From Steroidobacter gossypii (GTDB lineage Bacteria; Pseudomonadota; Gammaproteobacteria; Steroidobacterales; Steroidobacteraceae): DNA of 64,000 nucleotides. Below, piece by piece: positions 53,796 through 62,779 of the stretch; position 1 is the first letter of the stretch; every line of letters begins with the position of its first letter. The notes under the pieces are model-generated. The model had not been told where the DNA came from. It searched no databases and saw nothing but the letters and a program-made list of their open reading frames with translations. The position numbers and the translations under genes were made by a program. The DNA is taken from assembly GCF_016801985.1 (NCBI RefSeq), contig NZ_JAEVLS010000003.1, positions 62,001 to 126,000 of the forward strand. Reading direction: 5' to 3'.

Positions 53796-54881
53796 ATGAG
53801 AAACGGGTATCTATCGTTGCTGATCGCCAGTGTGCTGGGCATGGCTTCGACGGCGTCGGTCGCCGCCGTCTGTGCATCCAATGCAGCATCATCCAATACA
53901 GACGCGGCCGTTGCGTATTCCGCGGATGGTCAAGTACACATCTTCCATTCGCTCACCAATGGCAATCTGGTGCGTCGATTCGGCAATCCGGGCAATCCGG
54001 CCGGATTGAACGTTGAAAATCTCGGCGGCGTTGCCGGCTCCGAGCCGTCGGCGGCTTCATGGGGGCCGGGACACGTTGCAACCTTCCTTCGCGGCAGCAA
54101 CGGCGCGCTGTGGTACTTACAATGGGACAACGGCTCGTACAGTAACTGGCAGAGCCTGGGTGGGACCGTGACCTGGAATCCGTCAGTCGTCGCGACCGCG
54201 CCCGGTCAGATGACCGTGTTCTATCGTGGCGCCAACCAGCAACTCTACTATCTGGATTACAACGGCGGCTGGAGCGGACATCAAGGCCTGGCCGGCGTAC
54301 TCACATCGAGCCCGGTGGCCGTCTCGTGGGGTCCGGGTCATGTCGCCGTGTTTACACGAGGCCAGGCGAACGATATCTGGTTTCGTCAACGCATCAACGG
54401 CGTCTGGGGCCCGTGGGAAACTCTCGGCGGTAACTTCGCAGGTCCCGATCCGGCGGTCGCCTCGAGAGGTCCCGGCCTGATCGACGTTTTCATGAAGGGC
54501 AACGACAATCAGTATTACGTGAGGAGCTACAACGGCGCCTGGACGCCCAACTGGTTGAAGATCGACCTGCCCCCCGCAGTCTTCAATCGCGTCTCCGAGC
54601 CTGGTGCGACCGGCAATCCGAACGGCACGGTCACAGTGTTTGGTCGTGGCATGATCCTGCAGGGACACAACGGCAATCCGGACACCATCGCCATTTTCGC
54701 GAAAACTTCTCCGGATGGTCTGAACTGGTCTGCCAGCTGGCAGGCTCTTCAGACGGTGACCGGCCCGAGTGTCAGCACCACTGCCGCCAATCCTGAAGCA
54801 GCTGCGACAGGATACGGCTCGTGGACGGTAGCGAACCCCGTCTCCAACGGCGGGCCGCTGGTACTTTGCACGGGTCCTTAA
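53796..54881 (+). CDS. Secreted PLL-like (DUF346) beta-propeller lectin
   Basis: The ATG at 53796 follows AGGAACAGGA. The 361-residue protein has a signal peptide ending SVAAV and then seven blades of the form SWGPGHVA.F.RG...LWY..W.NG.W..W.SLGG (for example SWGPGHVATFLRGSNGALWYL, ARGP-like SRGPGLIDVFMKGNDNQYYV). These are DUF346 / Photorhabdus-lectin-type repeats that bind fucose or methylated sugars. A disulfide between the N-terminal VCASN and C-terminal LCTGP cysteines may close the ring. Confidence 0.87.
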   Translation: MRNGYLSLLIASVLGMASTASVAAVCASNAASSNTDAAVAYSADGQVHIFHSLTNGNLVRRFGNPGNPAGLNVENLGGVAGSEPSAASWGPGHVATFLRGSNGALWYLQWDNGSYSNWQSLGGTVTWNPSVVATAPGQMTVFYRGANQQLYYLDYNGGWSGHQGLAGVLTSSPVAVSWGPGHVAVFTRGQANDIWFRQRINGVWGPWETLGGNFAGPDPAVASRGPGLIDVFMKGNDNQYYVRSYNGAWTPNWLKIDLPPAVFNRVSEPGATGNPNGTVTVFGRGMILQGHNGNPDTIAIFAKTSPDGLNWSASWQALQTVTGPSVSTTAANPEAAATGYGSWTVANPVSNGGPLVLCTGP

Positions 54882-54890
54882 GCAGTGAAT

Positions 54891-54923
54891 GAAGCACGGG
54901 AGCGCACAACGCTCCCGTGCTTC
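54891..54923. terminator. Strong bidirectional terminator
   Basis: GAAGCACGGGAGCG (54891-54904) pairs perfectly over 14 bases with CGCTCCCGTGCTTC (54910-54923) around CACAA. It separates the lectin gene from the convergent MipA-like gene. Confidence 0.8.
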
Positions 54924-54965
54924 CTCTCAGAACTGTTGGATGAGCCTGTTGACGCGAGCGGCCAA

Positions 54966-55781
54966 TCAGAAGCTGTAGATGACGCCAAGGAACGCTCGTC
55001 CGGCGCGGCCGGCATCTTCGTCGATCAGGGGACTGTCCTTTATCTCGCTGGGCAGCGCTTCGTAAGCCACCTGGCCGAAGAGCCGCCATTTCTCTGCAAA
55101 CGGCACCGCCGCGGCCAGGCCGACGTAGGGAACGACTGTGCTGTCGGGCTGGTACAGCGGCACGCCGCGCTCGACCTCTTCTTGCAAGGTTCCGTAGTAG
55201 TAGTTCGCAAGATCTTCGGATAGAAACTTGACTCCTACGCGCGGTGTCAGCATCACGCGAGAAGACAGGCGTATCGGATAGCTGTATCCGAGGTCGGCCT
55301 CATAGCCTTCGCTCGCGCCAGTGACATCGGCTCGTAACGAAAGCTCGATCTCTCCGGCGTCACCGCGCCAGCTGGCGGACATGCCGACATCGGCGCCGTC
55401 ATCGCGATCTTCCAGCAGGTCGCGATCGATGCCGCGCGCGGCCAATTCGCTCCTGCCGAAATCGTCGGCATCCACCGCGTCCAAGCGGCCAGCGACGAAC
55501 CCGTCGATCACGAAGGTCTCGCTTCTTACGAGGTGATAGCCCAGTGACAGGCCACGCCAATAGACACGTTCGCCCTCATAGCCAATCAATGGAAAAGCCC
55601 GCACGGTGGAGTCTTCGCCGGCGTACAAACTCTGGCGAACGCCTGCGGCTGCGCCGACGCTCCAGTTCGATGGCGCTACGTCGGCGCGATCTTCGCCTTC
55701 CTTGACGACTTGCGCGAACAGCAACTGTAGGGGCGTCATCAGCAGGACGACGATAGATGAAAGAGCAGGTGCGATGCGCAT
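54966..55781 (-). CDS. MipA/OmpV-family outer-membrane protein
   Basis: This 271-residue protein has a signal peptide (IVVLLMTPLQLLFAQ) and a beta-barrel ending in Phe (GRAGRAFLGVIYSF). NWSVGAAAGVRQSLYAGEDSTVRAFPLIGYEGERVYWRG and TPRVGVKFLSEDLANYYYG are MipA/OmpV patterns. It is divergent from the TonB receptor gene at 55972 with 190 bases between them and may be a partner in outer-membrane transport. Confidence 0.88.
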   Translation of the reverse strand: MRIAPALSSIVVLLMTPLQLLFAQVVKEGEDRADVAPSNWSVGAAAGVRQSLYAGEDSTVRAFPLIGYEGERVYWRGLSLGYHLVRSETFVIDGFVAGRLDAVDADDFGRSELAARGIDRDLLEDRDDGADVGMSASWRGDAGEIELSLRADVTGASEGYEADLGYSYPIRLSSRVMLTPRVGVKFLSEDLANYYYGTLQEEVERGVPLYQPDSTVVPYVGLAAAVPFAEKWRLFGQVAYEALPSEIKDSPLIDEDAGRAGRAFLGVIYSF

Positions 55782-55971
55782 GACACGGTCCTTATGCGTC
55801 CAGGGTGATATGTAACAGAGTCACGCGCGCATCTGCGCGGTCGGCGCAGAGTGTAGCTGCCAATGCGTCCAGCGGCGATAACCGTCATCAGGCTGACATC
55901 TTCCTGAGACCCAACTGTCACACGCCGATCTCATATTGCCGCCCCTGTAAAGTTTCCTACATGGGATCGGT

Positions 55972-58410
55972 ATGTCGAGTCATGTTCGCGGTGTGAATTG
56001 GCTGATTGCAACGGCTGTTGCCGCGGCGCTATCGCAAGGTACGGTCATGGCTCAGGAGCTCTCGACCGAGCAGACGGAGCTGAATGAAGTGCGGGAGGTG
56101 GTGGTGTACGCCACCCGTTACCGAGACCGCACTGCCGATATCGCACCCGTGCTCAGCTATGACCTCGAGTACTTCCAGAAGTTCGAGCCGAACACCGTGG
56201 GCGACATGCTGAAGCGGGTGCCTGGGGTTGCCTTTGTTGGTTCGGATATCGCGGAGTACGACGGTGCTCAGCTGCGCGGCTTGGGCGGTGGCTACACGCA
56301 GGTGTTGATCAACGGCAAGAGAGTCCCGGGCGCCGGTGACGACCGCTCGTTCTGGGTGGATCGCATTCCGGCGGAAATGGTCGAACGCGTCGAAATCCTC
56401 CGCAGCAACAGCGCCAATCGCAGCGGCGACGCGGTGGCCGGCGCAATCAACATCATCCTGCGCGACTCCTATTCATTCGACGGCACTTATGTTCGCGCCG
56501 GTCTGAACCATTGGTACGACGGCGAAGCGAATCCGACCTTCGGTGCGGTGACCAGCGGCGATTTCGCCGGTGGTCGCATTCTCGCCGGCGTCAATATTCA
56601 GGATCGCTATCGCGCCAAGGAGAAGCGTTCCGATCGCTTCAGCGATGCCTCGCAGGAAGAACTGGTCAGCTGGGAAGACCAGACCGAAGTCAAGGATGGT
56701 CGCGACTATTCGGCCAACCTTTCCTACATCGTTGACGTTGGCGACGCCGCTCGCCTGACCCTCGACGGCTTTTTCGTCAAGACCGACCGCGATGTGACCG
56801 AAGTGTCGTTCGAAGAAGAACTGGACGACGGGCAGACCATCGACGCCCGCGTCCCCGGCCTGAACCCGATCGATCAGAAGAACTGGGGCTTCGGCGGCGA
56901 GTTCGAGTTCGACATGATGGGCGGCGCCACTGAAATCAGCGTCGACCACGCTCGCTTCCAGGACGACAGCTCGACCACCGAGGAGACGCACTCCTACATC
57001 AGTGAGGTGAGCAACTGGGACCGGGTCTGGAGCATCGACGGCGCCGATTGGGATGGTTCCGAGGCCGAGGCGGAGTCCGTGGACGCCAGCGACGCCGAGA
57101 CGGGATTCAAGCTGGCCCACAAGCGGCCGCTCGGCAGTGATGTGCGAATGGAATTCGGCGTCGATTACCGTCAGAAGAAGCGCGACATCACTTATACGAC
57201 GCTGGAGTGGGAAGCCGAAGAGGAAGGCGACCCGGTGATGTACGAGCCGGACAGCATCATCACCAGTGTGATCAAGGAAAAGCGCCTCGACCCGTACATG
57301 CAGTTCTCCGGCGACGCCGGCAAGCTGAGCTGGGAATTGGGTCTGCGCTACGAGACCACCGATTCGGACATTCGCTACGTCGAGGATGGCGCCGTCGAAG
57401 GCGCAGCCAGCACCGACTACGACAAGCTGCTGCCGTCGGTCCACTTCAAATGGGACGTGAGCGAGTCGGATCGCATAAGTCTGTCGCTGGCTCGCAGCGT
57501 CAAGCGCCCGAATTTCAACGAGCTGATCCCGGCGCTGCTGGATGGCGAGTACGGTGACAATGACTACATCGGCAATCCACGGCTCGAGATGGAAACCGCC
57601 AATGGCGTCGACCTGGGCTACGAGCGTCGGCTCGGCAGGCAGGGGGTGGTGGGCGTCAATCTCTTCTATCGCAGGATCGAGAATCTGATCGAGCTGACCA
57701 ACACCGGAATCGCCGGCCAGGACGCGCTTGCGAGCATCGGCGAGGATGAGCTGGACGACGAGGATTTCGCCGGTGACTTCATGGACGATTATATGGATGA
57801 ACATCCGGGCGCTTCCAAGAGGGAAGCGCAGGCCGCCGCCGATGCGGCGTTGCGGGCCGCGGTGGCGGACGCCGGCGGCGAATTCGAACCGGACAGCTGG
57901 CTGTTTACCTCGGAGAACGTCGGCACCGGCAAGGTGTATGGCGTCGAGCTCGATGTTTCCACCCCGCTGAGCGTGCTGGGCTTGCCGAACACCGGCGTGT
58001 TCCTCAACTACTCCTGGGTGAAATCCGAAGTTACCGATTTCCTGGGTGAACGCCGCTTCAACGACCAGGCCAAGAGCGTCTACAACATCGGCTTCATCCA
58101 CGATCTGCCGGTTCTGGACGTGTCCTTCGGCGCCACCTATCGCAAGCAGGGCGACGCGTTCAGTCGCGTGCTGGCCGAAGAAGTGACCATCAGGTATGGG
58201 GACGAGCTGGATCTGTTCGTCGAGAAGCGCTTCGGCAATAACTTCTCCGTGCGCCTCTCCGCGAACAACCTGCTGGATGCCTCGAAGGACGAGATCTTCC
58301 ACAAGTTCGACAACATGGACGATCAGATCGACCGCGACTACGACGAGTTCGAACTGGAAAGCGAAGAGGCGGGTCCGTACTATCAGATCGTCGCGCGTTG
58401 GGCGTTCTAA
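55972..58410 (+). CDS. TonB-dependent receptor linked to phytase
   Basis: This 812-residue receptor has a signal peptide ending VMAQ, a TonB box REVVVYATR, a plug (LSYDLEYFQKFEPNTVGDMLKRVPGVAF, RGLGGGYTQVLINGKRVPG, VERVEILRSNSANRSGDAVAGAINIIL) and a barrel ending YYQIVARWAF. Loops are strongly acidic, for example ELDDEDFAGDFMDDYMDEHPG near residue 595, which is unusual for a receptor of a highly anionic compound unless cations bridge. It is followed after 71 bases by a phytase gene, a pairing known from many gammaproteobacteria, so uptake of inositol phosphates or their metal complexes is inferred. Confidence 0.9.
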   Translation: MSSHVRGVNWLIATAVAAALSQGTVMAQELSTEQTELNEVREVVVYATRYRDRTADIAPVLSYDLEYFQKFEPNTVGDMLKRVPGVAFVGSDIAEYDGAQLRGLGGGYTQVLINGKRVPGAGDDRSFWVDRIPAEMVERVEILRSNSANRSGDAVAGAINIILRDSYSFDGTYVRAGLNHWYDGEANPTFGAVTSGDFAGGRILAGVNIQDRYRAKEKRSDRFSDASQEELVSWEDQTEVKDGRDYSANLSYIVDVGDAARLTLDGFFVKTDRDVTEVSFEEELDDGQTIDARVPGLNPIDQKNWGFGGEFEFDMMGGATEISVDHARFQDDSSTTEETHSYISEVSNWDRVWSIDGADWDGSEAEAESVDASDAETGFKLAHKRPLGSDVRMEFGVDYRQKKRDITYTTLEWEAEEEGDPVMYEPDSIITSVIKEKRLDPYMQFSGDAGKLSWELGLRYETTDSDIRYVEDGAVEGAASTDYDKLLPSVHFKWDVSESDRISLSLARSVKRPNFNELIPALLDGEYGDNDYIGNPRLEMETANGVDLGYERRLGRQGVVGVNLFYRRIENLIELTNTGIAGQDALASIGEDELDDEDFAGDFMDDYMDEHPGASKREAQAAADAALRAAVADAGGEFEPDSWLFTSENVGTGKVYGVELDVSTPLSVLGLPNTGVFLNYSWVKSEVTDFLGERRFNDQAKSVYNIGFIHDLPVLDVSFGATYRKQGDAFSRVLAEEVTIRYGDELDLFVEKRFGNNFSVRLSANNLLDASKDEIFHKFDNMDDQIDRDYDEFELESEEAGPYYQIVARWAF

Positions 58411-58441
58411 TTCAGGCGAAATCTTTCGGTTGACGGAAGCA

Positions 58442-58457
58442 GCCGGCGTGCGCCGGC
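58442..58457 (+). promoter_or_regulatory. Intercistronic GC hairpin between receptor and phytase genes
   Basis: GCCGGCG and CGCCGGC form seven pairs around TG (in practice five pairs with a six-base loop), 32 bases after the receptor stop and 25 before the phytase start. It may stabilise the upstream message. Confidence 0.4.
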
Positions 58458-58481
58458 GCTTTCACAGATAATGAAATCAAG

Positions 58482-60554
58482 ATGAATACGAACATGAGCC
58501 GGCCGCTCGCGCTGCTCGCGGTGGCGCTGCTGGCCGGTTGCGGCCAGGGAGAGGGGAGGGATGTCGCCAGCTCCAAAACGCCCGCTGCGGCCGCTCGCGT
58601 CGCGGTGGATCAGGATCTGCCGGTGCCTGCCGAAGGTACGCCCTTCGGGGCAGTGCTCTGGTCGCATCCGACCGATCTGGCGCGCAGCTTGGTGGTGACC
58701 GCATCGGGCAACGCCGGTGTGACCCTCAGCACTCTGGATGGGCAATCGCAGGGCAGCTCCTCTGGTTTCATCGCTGATGCCATCGCGCTGTCGTACGGTT
58801 TCGATACCGGCGCAGGCCAGGCGCCATTGTTTGTGGTCCATGACCGCGGCACCGCCGCGCTGCGAGCATTTTCCATCGATCCAGGAACGCTCGAGTTGCG
58901 ATCCCTCACTGCTGCGCCCCTGCTGTTGGAGGCGGAGCTCACAGGACTCTGCCTCTATCGAAGTTCGACCACTGGCAAATTCTATGCGTTTGCCGCCACC
59001 GATCCCGGCCAGCTACAACAGTGGGAACTATCGCCGCGGGATGGCGCGATTCAAGGTCGCCTCGTGCGAAACATTGCAGTCGGTGCGGGCGCCGGCCACT
59101 GCGCCGCCGATGAGATGGAGCAGGTGGTGTACGTCGCCGACGAAGCGGTCGGCATCTGGCGCATCGCGGCCGAACCCGAGGCCGATCTCGCGTCACGCGA
59201 ATTGCTGGATCTGACCGCGCCGCGCGGACATCTCGGCGAGGAAGTCAAGGGACTCGCTCTGCTTCATGGCGCGACGACGAACTACCTGCTGGCCGCAGAC
59301 GAAGATGCTGCGGCGGTCTATGTTTATAAACTGCCGGAGGCCAAGCACGTCGGCAAGTTCACGCTAGCGGGTGTCGAAGGTGCGAAGTTTGAATCGCTGT
59401 GGGCCGGCTTCGCACCGACGCCGCGCGATGCGGGGGTCGTACTGATCCCGGACGAAGGAGAAACTGCTGCCTTCCGCATGCTGCGATGGGACGCCATCGT
59501 CAGCGCGCTAAAGTTGCCGGCCGAAGGAGCTCGCGATCCGCGAAAGGTCACGCCGATCGCCGTGAACACCGTCGAACCGGTGGTTGAGACGGAGCAGGTC
59601 GAGGACTACGGTGACGCGGCCGACGATCCGGCGATCTGGGTGCATCCCACCAAGCCGGAGCTCAGCCTGGTGATCGGCGCGCAGAAGAAACGTGGCATCG
59701 AAGTTTACGATCTGAGCGGAAAGCGGGTGCAGGTGCTCGCGGTGGGGCGCACGAACAATGTCGACTTGCGCCAGGGCGTATCGCTCGGAGGCAAACGACG
59801 GGACATCGTCGCCGGATCGAATCGCGATCACCGAACGCTCACGTTATACGAGATCGATTCAGCCACCCGAAAGCTGACTGATGTGGCCGCGGCGCCGATA
59901 GCCACCGGCCTTCGCGATCCCTACGGTTTGTGCATGTATCACAGCGCGAAGAGCGGCAAGCTCTATGTGTTCATCAACAATCCGGACGCCGGCGAGTTTC
60001 GGCAGTGGGAGATTCAAGCCAGCGGCTCCAAGCTCACCGGCAAGCTGGTGCGTGAGTTCACCGTCGGCACGCAAGCGGAAGGCTGTGTGGCCGATGACGA
60101 AACCGGCGCGCTCTACATCGCGGAGGAGGACGTCGGCCTGTGGCGATACGCGGCGGAACCGGATGATTCTTCGCCACGTCGGCAGCTGGATTCGACCGGC
60201 GATGCCGGTCGTCTGAAAGACGACGTCGAGGGTGTCGCTATCTATCGCGGCCAGGATGGGGTCGGATATTTGATCGTGTCGAACCAGGGCGCCGACAACT
60301 ACGCGGTCTACCGGCGCGAGGGCGAGAACGACTTCGTCGGGTTCTTTTCCATCGTCGCCAACGACGAGTTGGCCATCGACGGCGCGTCGGAAACGGACGG
60401 CCTGGATGTGACCAGCGCACCGCTTGGCCCGCTTTTTCCGCACGGCCTGCTGGTGGTGCAGGACGGCCGCAATATCACGCCGGTGGAACGGCAGAATTTC
60501 AAGCTCGTTTCCTGGGAGCACGTCGCTACCGCGCTAGGCCTGCAGCAGCGGTAA
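58482..60554 (+). CDS. Two-domain beta-propeller phytase, lipoprotein
   Basis: This 690-residue protein has a lipobox LLAGC (Cys near 20). The C-terminal half (about 355-690) is a full beta-propeller phytase: YGDAADDPAIWVHP, TNNVDLRQGVSLGG, GSNRDHRTLTLYEI, GEFRQWEI, IAEEDVGLWRYAAEP and EGVAIYRG with the calcium-binding acidic residues. The N-terminal half (about 45-340) is a degenerate copy (AVLWSHPTDLARSLVV, QQWELSPRDG, YVADEAVGIWRIAAEP) that lacks several ligands. Similar tandem phytases are known, the incomplete domain helping the other one. It releases phosphate from phytate at the cell surface. Confidence 0.93.
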   Translation: MNTNMSRPLALLAVALLAGCGQGEGRDVASSKTPAAAARVAVDQDLPVPAEGTPFGAVLWSHPTDLARSLVVTASGNAGVTLSTLDGQSQGSSSGFIADAIALSYGFDTGAGQAPLFVVHDRGTAALRAFSIDPGTLELRSLTAAPLLLEAELTGLCLYRSSTTGKFYAFAATDPGQLQQWELSPRDGAIQGRLVRNIAVGAGAGHCAADEMEQVVYVADEAVGIWRIAAEPEADLASRELLDLTAPRGHLGEEVKGLALLHGATTNYLLAADEDAAAVYVYKLPEAKHVGKFTLAGVEGAKFESLWAGFAPTPRDAGVVLIPDEGETAAFRMLRWDAIVSALKLPAEGARDPRKVTPIAVNTVEPVVETEQVEDYGDAADDPAIWVHPTKPELSLVIGAQKKRGIEVYDLSGKRVQVLAVGRTNNVDLRQGVSLGGKRRDIVAGSNRDHRTLTLYEIDSATRKLTDVAAAPIATGLRDPYGLCMYHSAKSGKLYVFINNPDAGEFRQWEIQASGSKLTGKLVREFTVGTQAEGCVADDETGALYIAEEDVGLWRYAAEPDDSSPRRQLDSTGDAGRLKDDVEGVAIYRGQDGVGYLIVSNQGADNYAVYRREGENDFVGFFSIVANDELAIDGASETDGLDVTSAPLGPLFPHGLLVVQDGRNITPVERQNFKLVSWEHVATALGLQQR

Positions 60555-60555
60555 T

Positions 60556-60592
60556 CAGGAGGGCGTAACACCTGGCGTTCACAGCCCTCCTG
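60556..60592 (+). terminator. Terminator hairpin after phytase
   Basis: CAGGAGGGC (60556-60564) pairs perfectly with GCCCTCCTG (60584-60592) around a 19-base loop, directly after the phytase stop. TAAAT follows. Confidence 0.6.
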
Positions 60593-60606
60593 TAAATCGT
60601 CCCGGC

Positions 60607-60642
60607 CTCGGGAGTTCACCGTGCCGGCGTGCAACTCCCGAG
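60607..60642 (+). terminator. Second hairpin before the transglycosylase-like gene
   Basis: CTCGGGAGTT (60607-60616) pairs perfectly with AACTCCCGAG (60633-60642) around a 16-base loop, 14 bases after the first hairpin and 34 bases before the next start. It may be a tandem terminator or a leader element of the next gene. Confidence 0.5.
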
Positions 60643-60676
60643 TGACAAATCCGCAGGCCGCCGCATAATCGACACA

Positions 60677-62128
60677 ATGAAAACCATTGTGCTGATTCCA
60701 ATCCTGCTGTCGCTGCTCTGTTCTGGATGCGCGAGCATGGGTGGCGCAGGTGGTGAAGAGGAGCCGACGCTGATCGATGCGGCAGGCGATTCGCCAGCCG
60801 AGGTGGCCGCGTCGCTCGAGCAAGCGGCGCCCGCTCCGGAAGTGGGTTCGAAGCAAGCAGAAGGCGAGGTGCCCCTGGCGGTCGCCGAGTCCGAGCCGCC
60901 CAGTGACAAGCCCGAGGAGGTCATCGTCCATGGCCGCAATCTCAACCGTCACCAGGTGATCCAGGATCTGGTCGCCGAAGCGCAGAGCGTGCTTGCCGAC
61001 GTCGAGCTTCAATACGTCTTCACTGGCAAGGGCAAGAGACAGATCCTCCGCGGCCGACCCGTTGCCTTCGCTCTATGGAACGAGACGAAGCAGGAGTGGA
61101 CCGTCGCTCATATCGAGCTGCCGCGGCCGCCCATCAAGTGGCAACCCGGTCGCAGGCCCTTGCCGTTTCGCATGCTCACGCCCGGTATCCAGGCCAAACA
61201 CGTCAAGGGCACCGGCGCCGAGCGGCTGATGTTTGCGTTCTCCCAGGACGGCACTCCGTTGAAAGTGTACGGCCGCAAATTCCCGGTCTTCGACAACAAC
61301 CTGCTCAGACGCGGGCAGTGGCGTGCCGTGGTCCAGACTGCGAAGCCCATCATCTATCTGCCATTCACCGAAGATACGTTCGACCCGGGCCTGGTCAGCG
61401 CGGGCAGAGAGTTTCTCGTCGCCACGGCGCGCCAGGCGATCGAGGAACTGCGTCTCGCGGAGGTGCCGAGTGCGGCCTTTCGTGGCGAATTGCTCGCCGA
61501 CTCGATTCCACTTCAGGTCATCACCACGCTTGCAGTCATCGAGCAGACGGATGACGCCGATTACGTCAGCAAGCAGACGCTCGCCTTCGACGAGGTGCTG
61601 AACCAGTACGGGTTGAAGCAGGAAGAGGCGTATCGGTACAGCGTCTCCAGCGCCAATGCGCTGGGCCCCATGCAATTCACCAATCGCCGGGGCAACGGCA
61701 CCTATTCGCTCGTCGTCAGGCGCTGTCCTCGCGCCAAGCTCGATCCGGTGTTCGAGAGCGGCGCGACGAATCTGTTGAACGCCATGAAGGCGGCAGTCTG
61801 CCTGCTCGATCTCGAACTGGCGGGGATGCGAGCGGATATTCGTCGCGCGTATCGCGACAATCCCGCCGTGCTCGGCATCTTTCCGGTCGCCGCATATAAC
61901 GGCGGACCGCGCAATGTCACGAAGCTGCACCGTGTGCTGACTCGAATGAAGGTCAAGCTCGATGAACTGAGTCGCCCCGGAGTGCAGCTCGCCGAAGCGC
62001 CGGTGAAGTGTCCGTGTGTCTGGAAGGCCGTGGGTACGGAAATCCGTCCGGTCCCGATCCCGAGATACAACAATGAAAACCGGTGGTACATCGAGAAGTA
62101 CCAGAGCATCGTGAGTCTGTTCGAATAG
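60677..62128 (+). CDS. Lytic-transglycosylase-like lipoprotein
   Basis: With ATG 60677 the protein has 483 residues, a lipobox CSGC, an Ala/Glu/Pro-rich linker to about residue 95, and a large domain. The last third resembles the SLT fold: SSANALGPMQF, then a cysteine pair, and FPVAAYNGGPRNVTKLHRVL, which is the AYNGGP loop of lytic transglycosylases. A catalytic Glu could be in LAVIEQTDDAD or NQYGLKQEEAY. The middle part (HIELPRPPIKWQPGRRPLPFRML) is not familiar. It would act on peptidoglycan from the inner leaflet of the outer membrane. A toxin/immunity pair follows. Confidence 0.72.
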   Translation: MKTIVLIPILLSLLCSGCASMGGAGGEEEPTLIDAAGDSPAEVAASLEQAAPAPEVGSKQAEGEVPLAVAESEPPSDKPEEVIVHGRNLNRHQVIQDLVAEAQSVLADVELQYVFTGKGKRQILRGRPVAFALWNETKQEWTVAHIELPRPPIKWQPGRRPLPFRMLTPGIQAKHVKGTGAERLMFAFSQDGTPLKVYGRKFPVFDNNLLRRGQWRAVVQTAKPIIYLPFTEDTFDPGLVSAGREFLVATARQAIEELRLAEVPSAAFRGELLADSIPLQVITTLAVIEQTDDADYVSKQTLAFDEVLNQYGLKQEEAYRYSVSSANALGPMQFTNRRGNGTYSLVVRRCPRAKLDPVFESGATNLLNAMKAAVCLLDLELAGMRADIRRAYRDNPAVLGIFPVAAYNGGPRNVTKLHRVLTRMKVKLDELSRPGVQLAEAPVKCPCVWKAVGTEIRPVPIPRYNNENRWYIEKYQSIVSLFE

Positions 62129-62241
62129 CAGTGTCAAAAAATTGTCGGCGACGATGCACTGTCCAGTGCGGTGTCGCTTTTCCTTACAACCGGCTAGACT
62201 AGCTCGCGTTGCTGCATGGGGCGCTACTGGAAGGCGTACGG

Positions 62242-62763
62242 ATGGCGAATATAAGTGTCGATCTCTACCGATCCTGCAAGTCGTCGGGATGGACCGGAAA
62301 ATCCGCGGCGAAGAAGACCGAGACGTTCACCGCCGCGCATGGCAGGGGCAGTCTCTATCCGGACTACCAGGGTTTCTGGAAGAAGGATAGGAGCAGCTTC
62401 CGCCCGCCCGACGTCACATGGTTCGAGGACGACGAAGGCACGGCATGGGTGCGTGGCGTCGAGGATCGGAACGATAAAGGGCGCCACTATGTCAGCTGGA
62501 AGGAAGGCGTTTCCGTCAGTGACGCGCCCGGCGGTTTTGGCTACAAGGGCTGGTTCTACTTCCTGTTGCCGGAAGGCACCACGATCCCCAATTCGCTGGA
62601 TGTGACGCACACGCCAACGCGCAGCAACCCGGGACACTACTCGATCCGCTGTCGCAACCTGATGCGACGGGATGCATACGAAGGCGCCCTGGACAATCTG
62701 GCGCGCGCGGCCCTCGCGAAAGCAGTCGAGCTCGGCAAGCAGTCTCTTTACCACTCCGAGTGA
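62242..62763 (+). CDS. Tse2-like type VI effector toxin
   Basis: The ATG at 62242 follows GGAAGG and gives 173 residues without signal peptide. The sequence parallels Tse2 of Pseudomonas aeruginosa as I remember it: an early DLYRS (LYR), SLYPD, DAPGG, then YFLLPEGTTIPNSLDV, HYSIRCRNLMRRD and ALDNLARAA, matching Tse2 blocks IPDGTDIPPDL, THYTIMPAKPM and HLDN in the same order and spacing. Tse2 is a cytoplasmic NAD-related toxin delivered by type VI secretion into competing bacteria. The next gene fits the cognate immunity protein. No VgrG, Hcp, PAAR or other type VI gene is in the window. Confidence 0.82.
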   Translation: MANISVDLYRSCKSSGWTGKSAAKKTETFTAAHGRGSLYPDYQGFWKKDRSSFRPPDVTWFEDDEGTAWVRGVEDRNDKGRHYVSWKEGVSVSDAPGGFGYKGWFYFLLPEGTTIPNSLDVTHTPTRSNPGHYSIRCRNLMRRDAYEGALDNLARAALAKAVELGKQSLYHSE

Positions 62764-62779
62764 ACGAGGTTGGATCTCC

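Noticed and set aside
56473-58302. 609-codon minus-strand frame opposite the phytase-linked receptor
   Set aside because: Shadow of a GC-rich receptor gene; the translated product has no recognisable motif.
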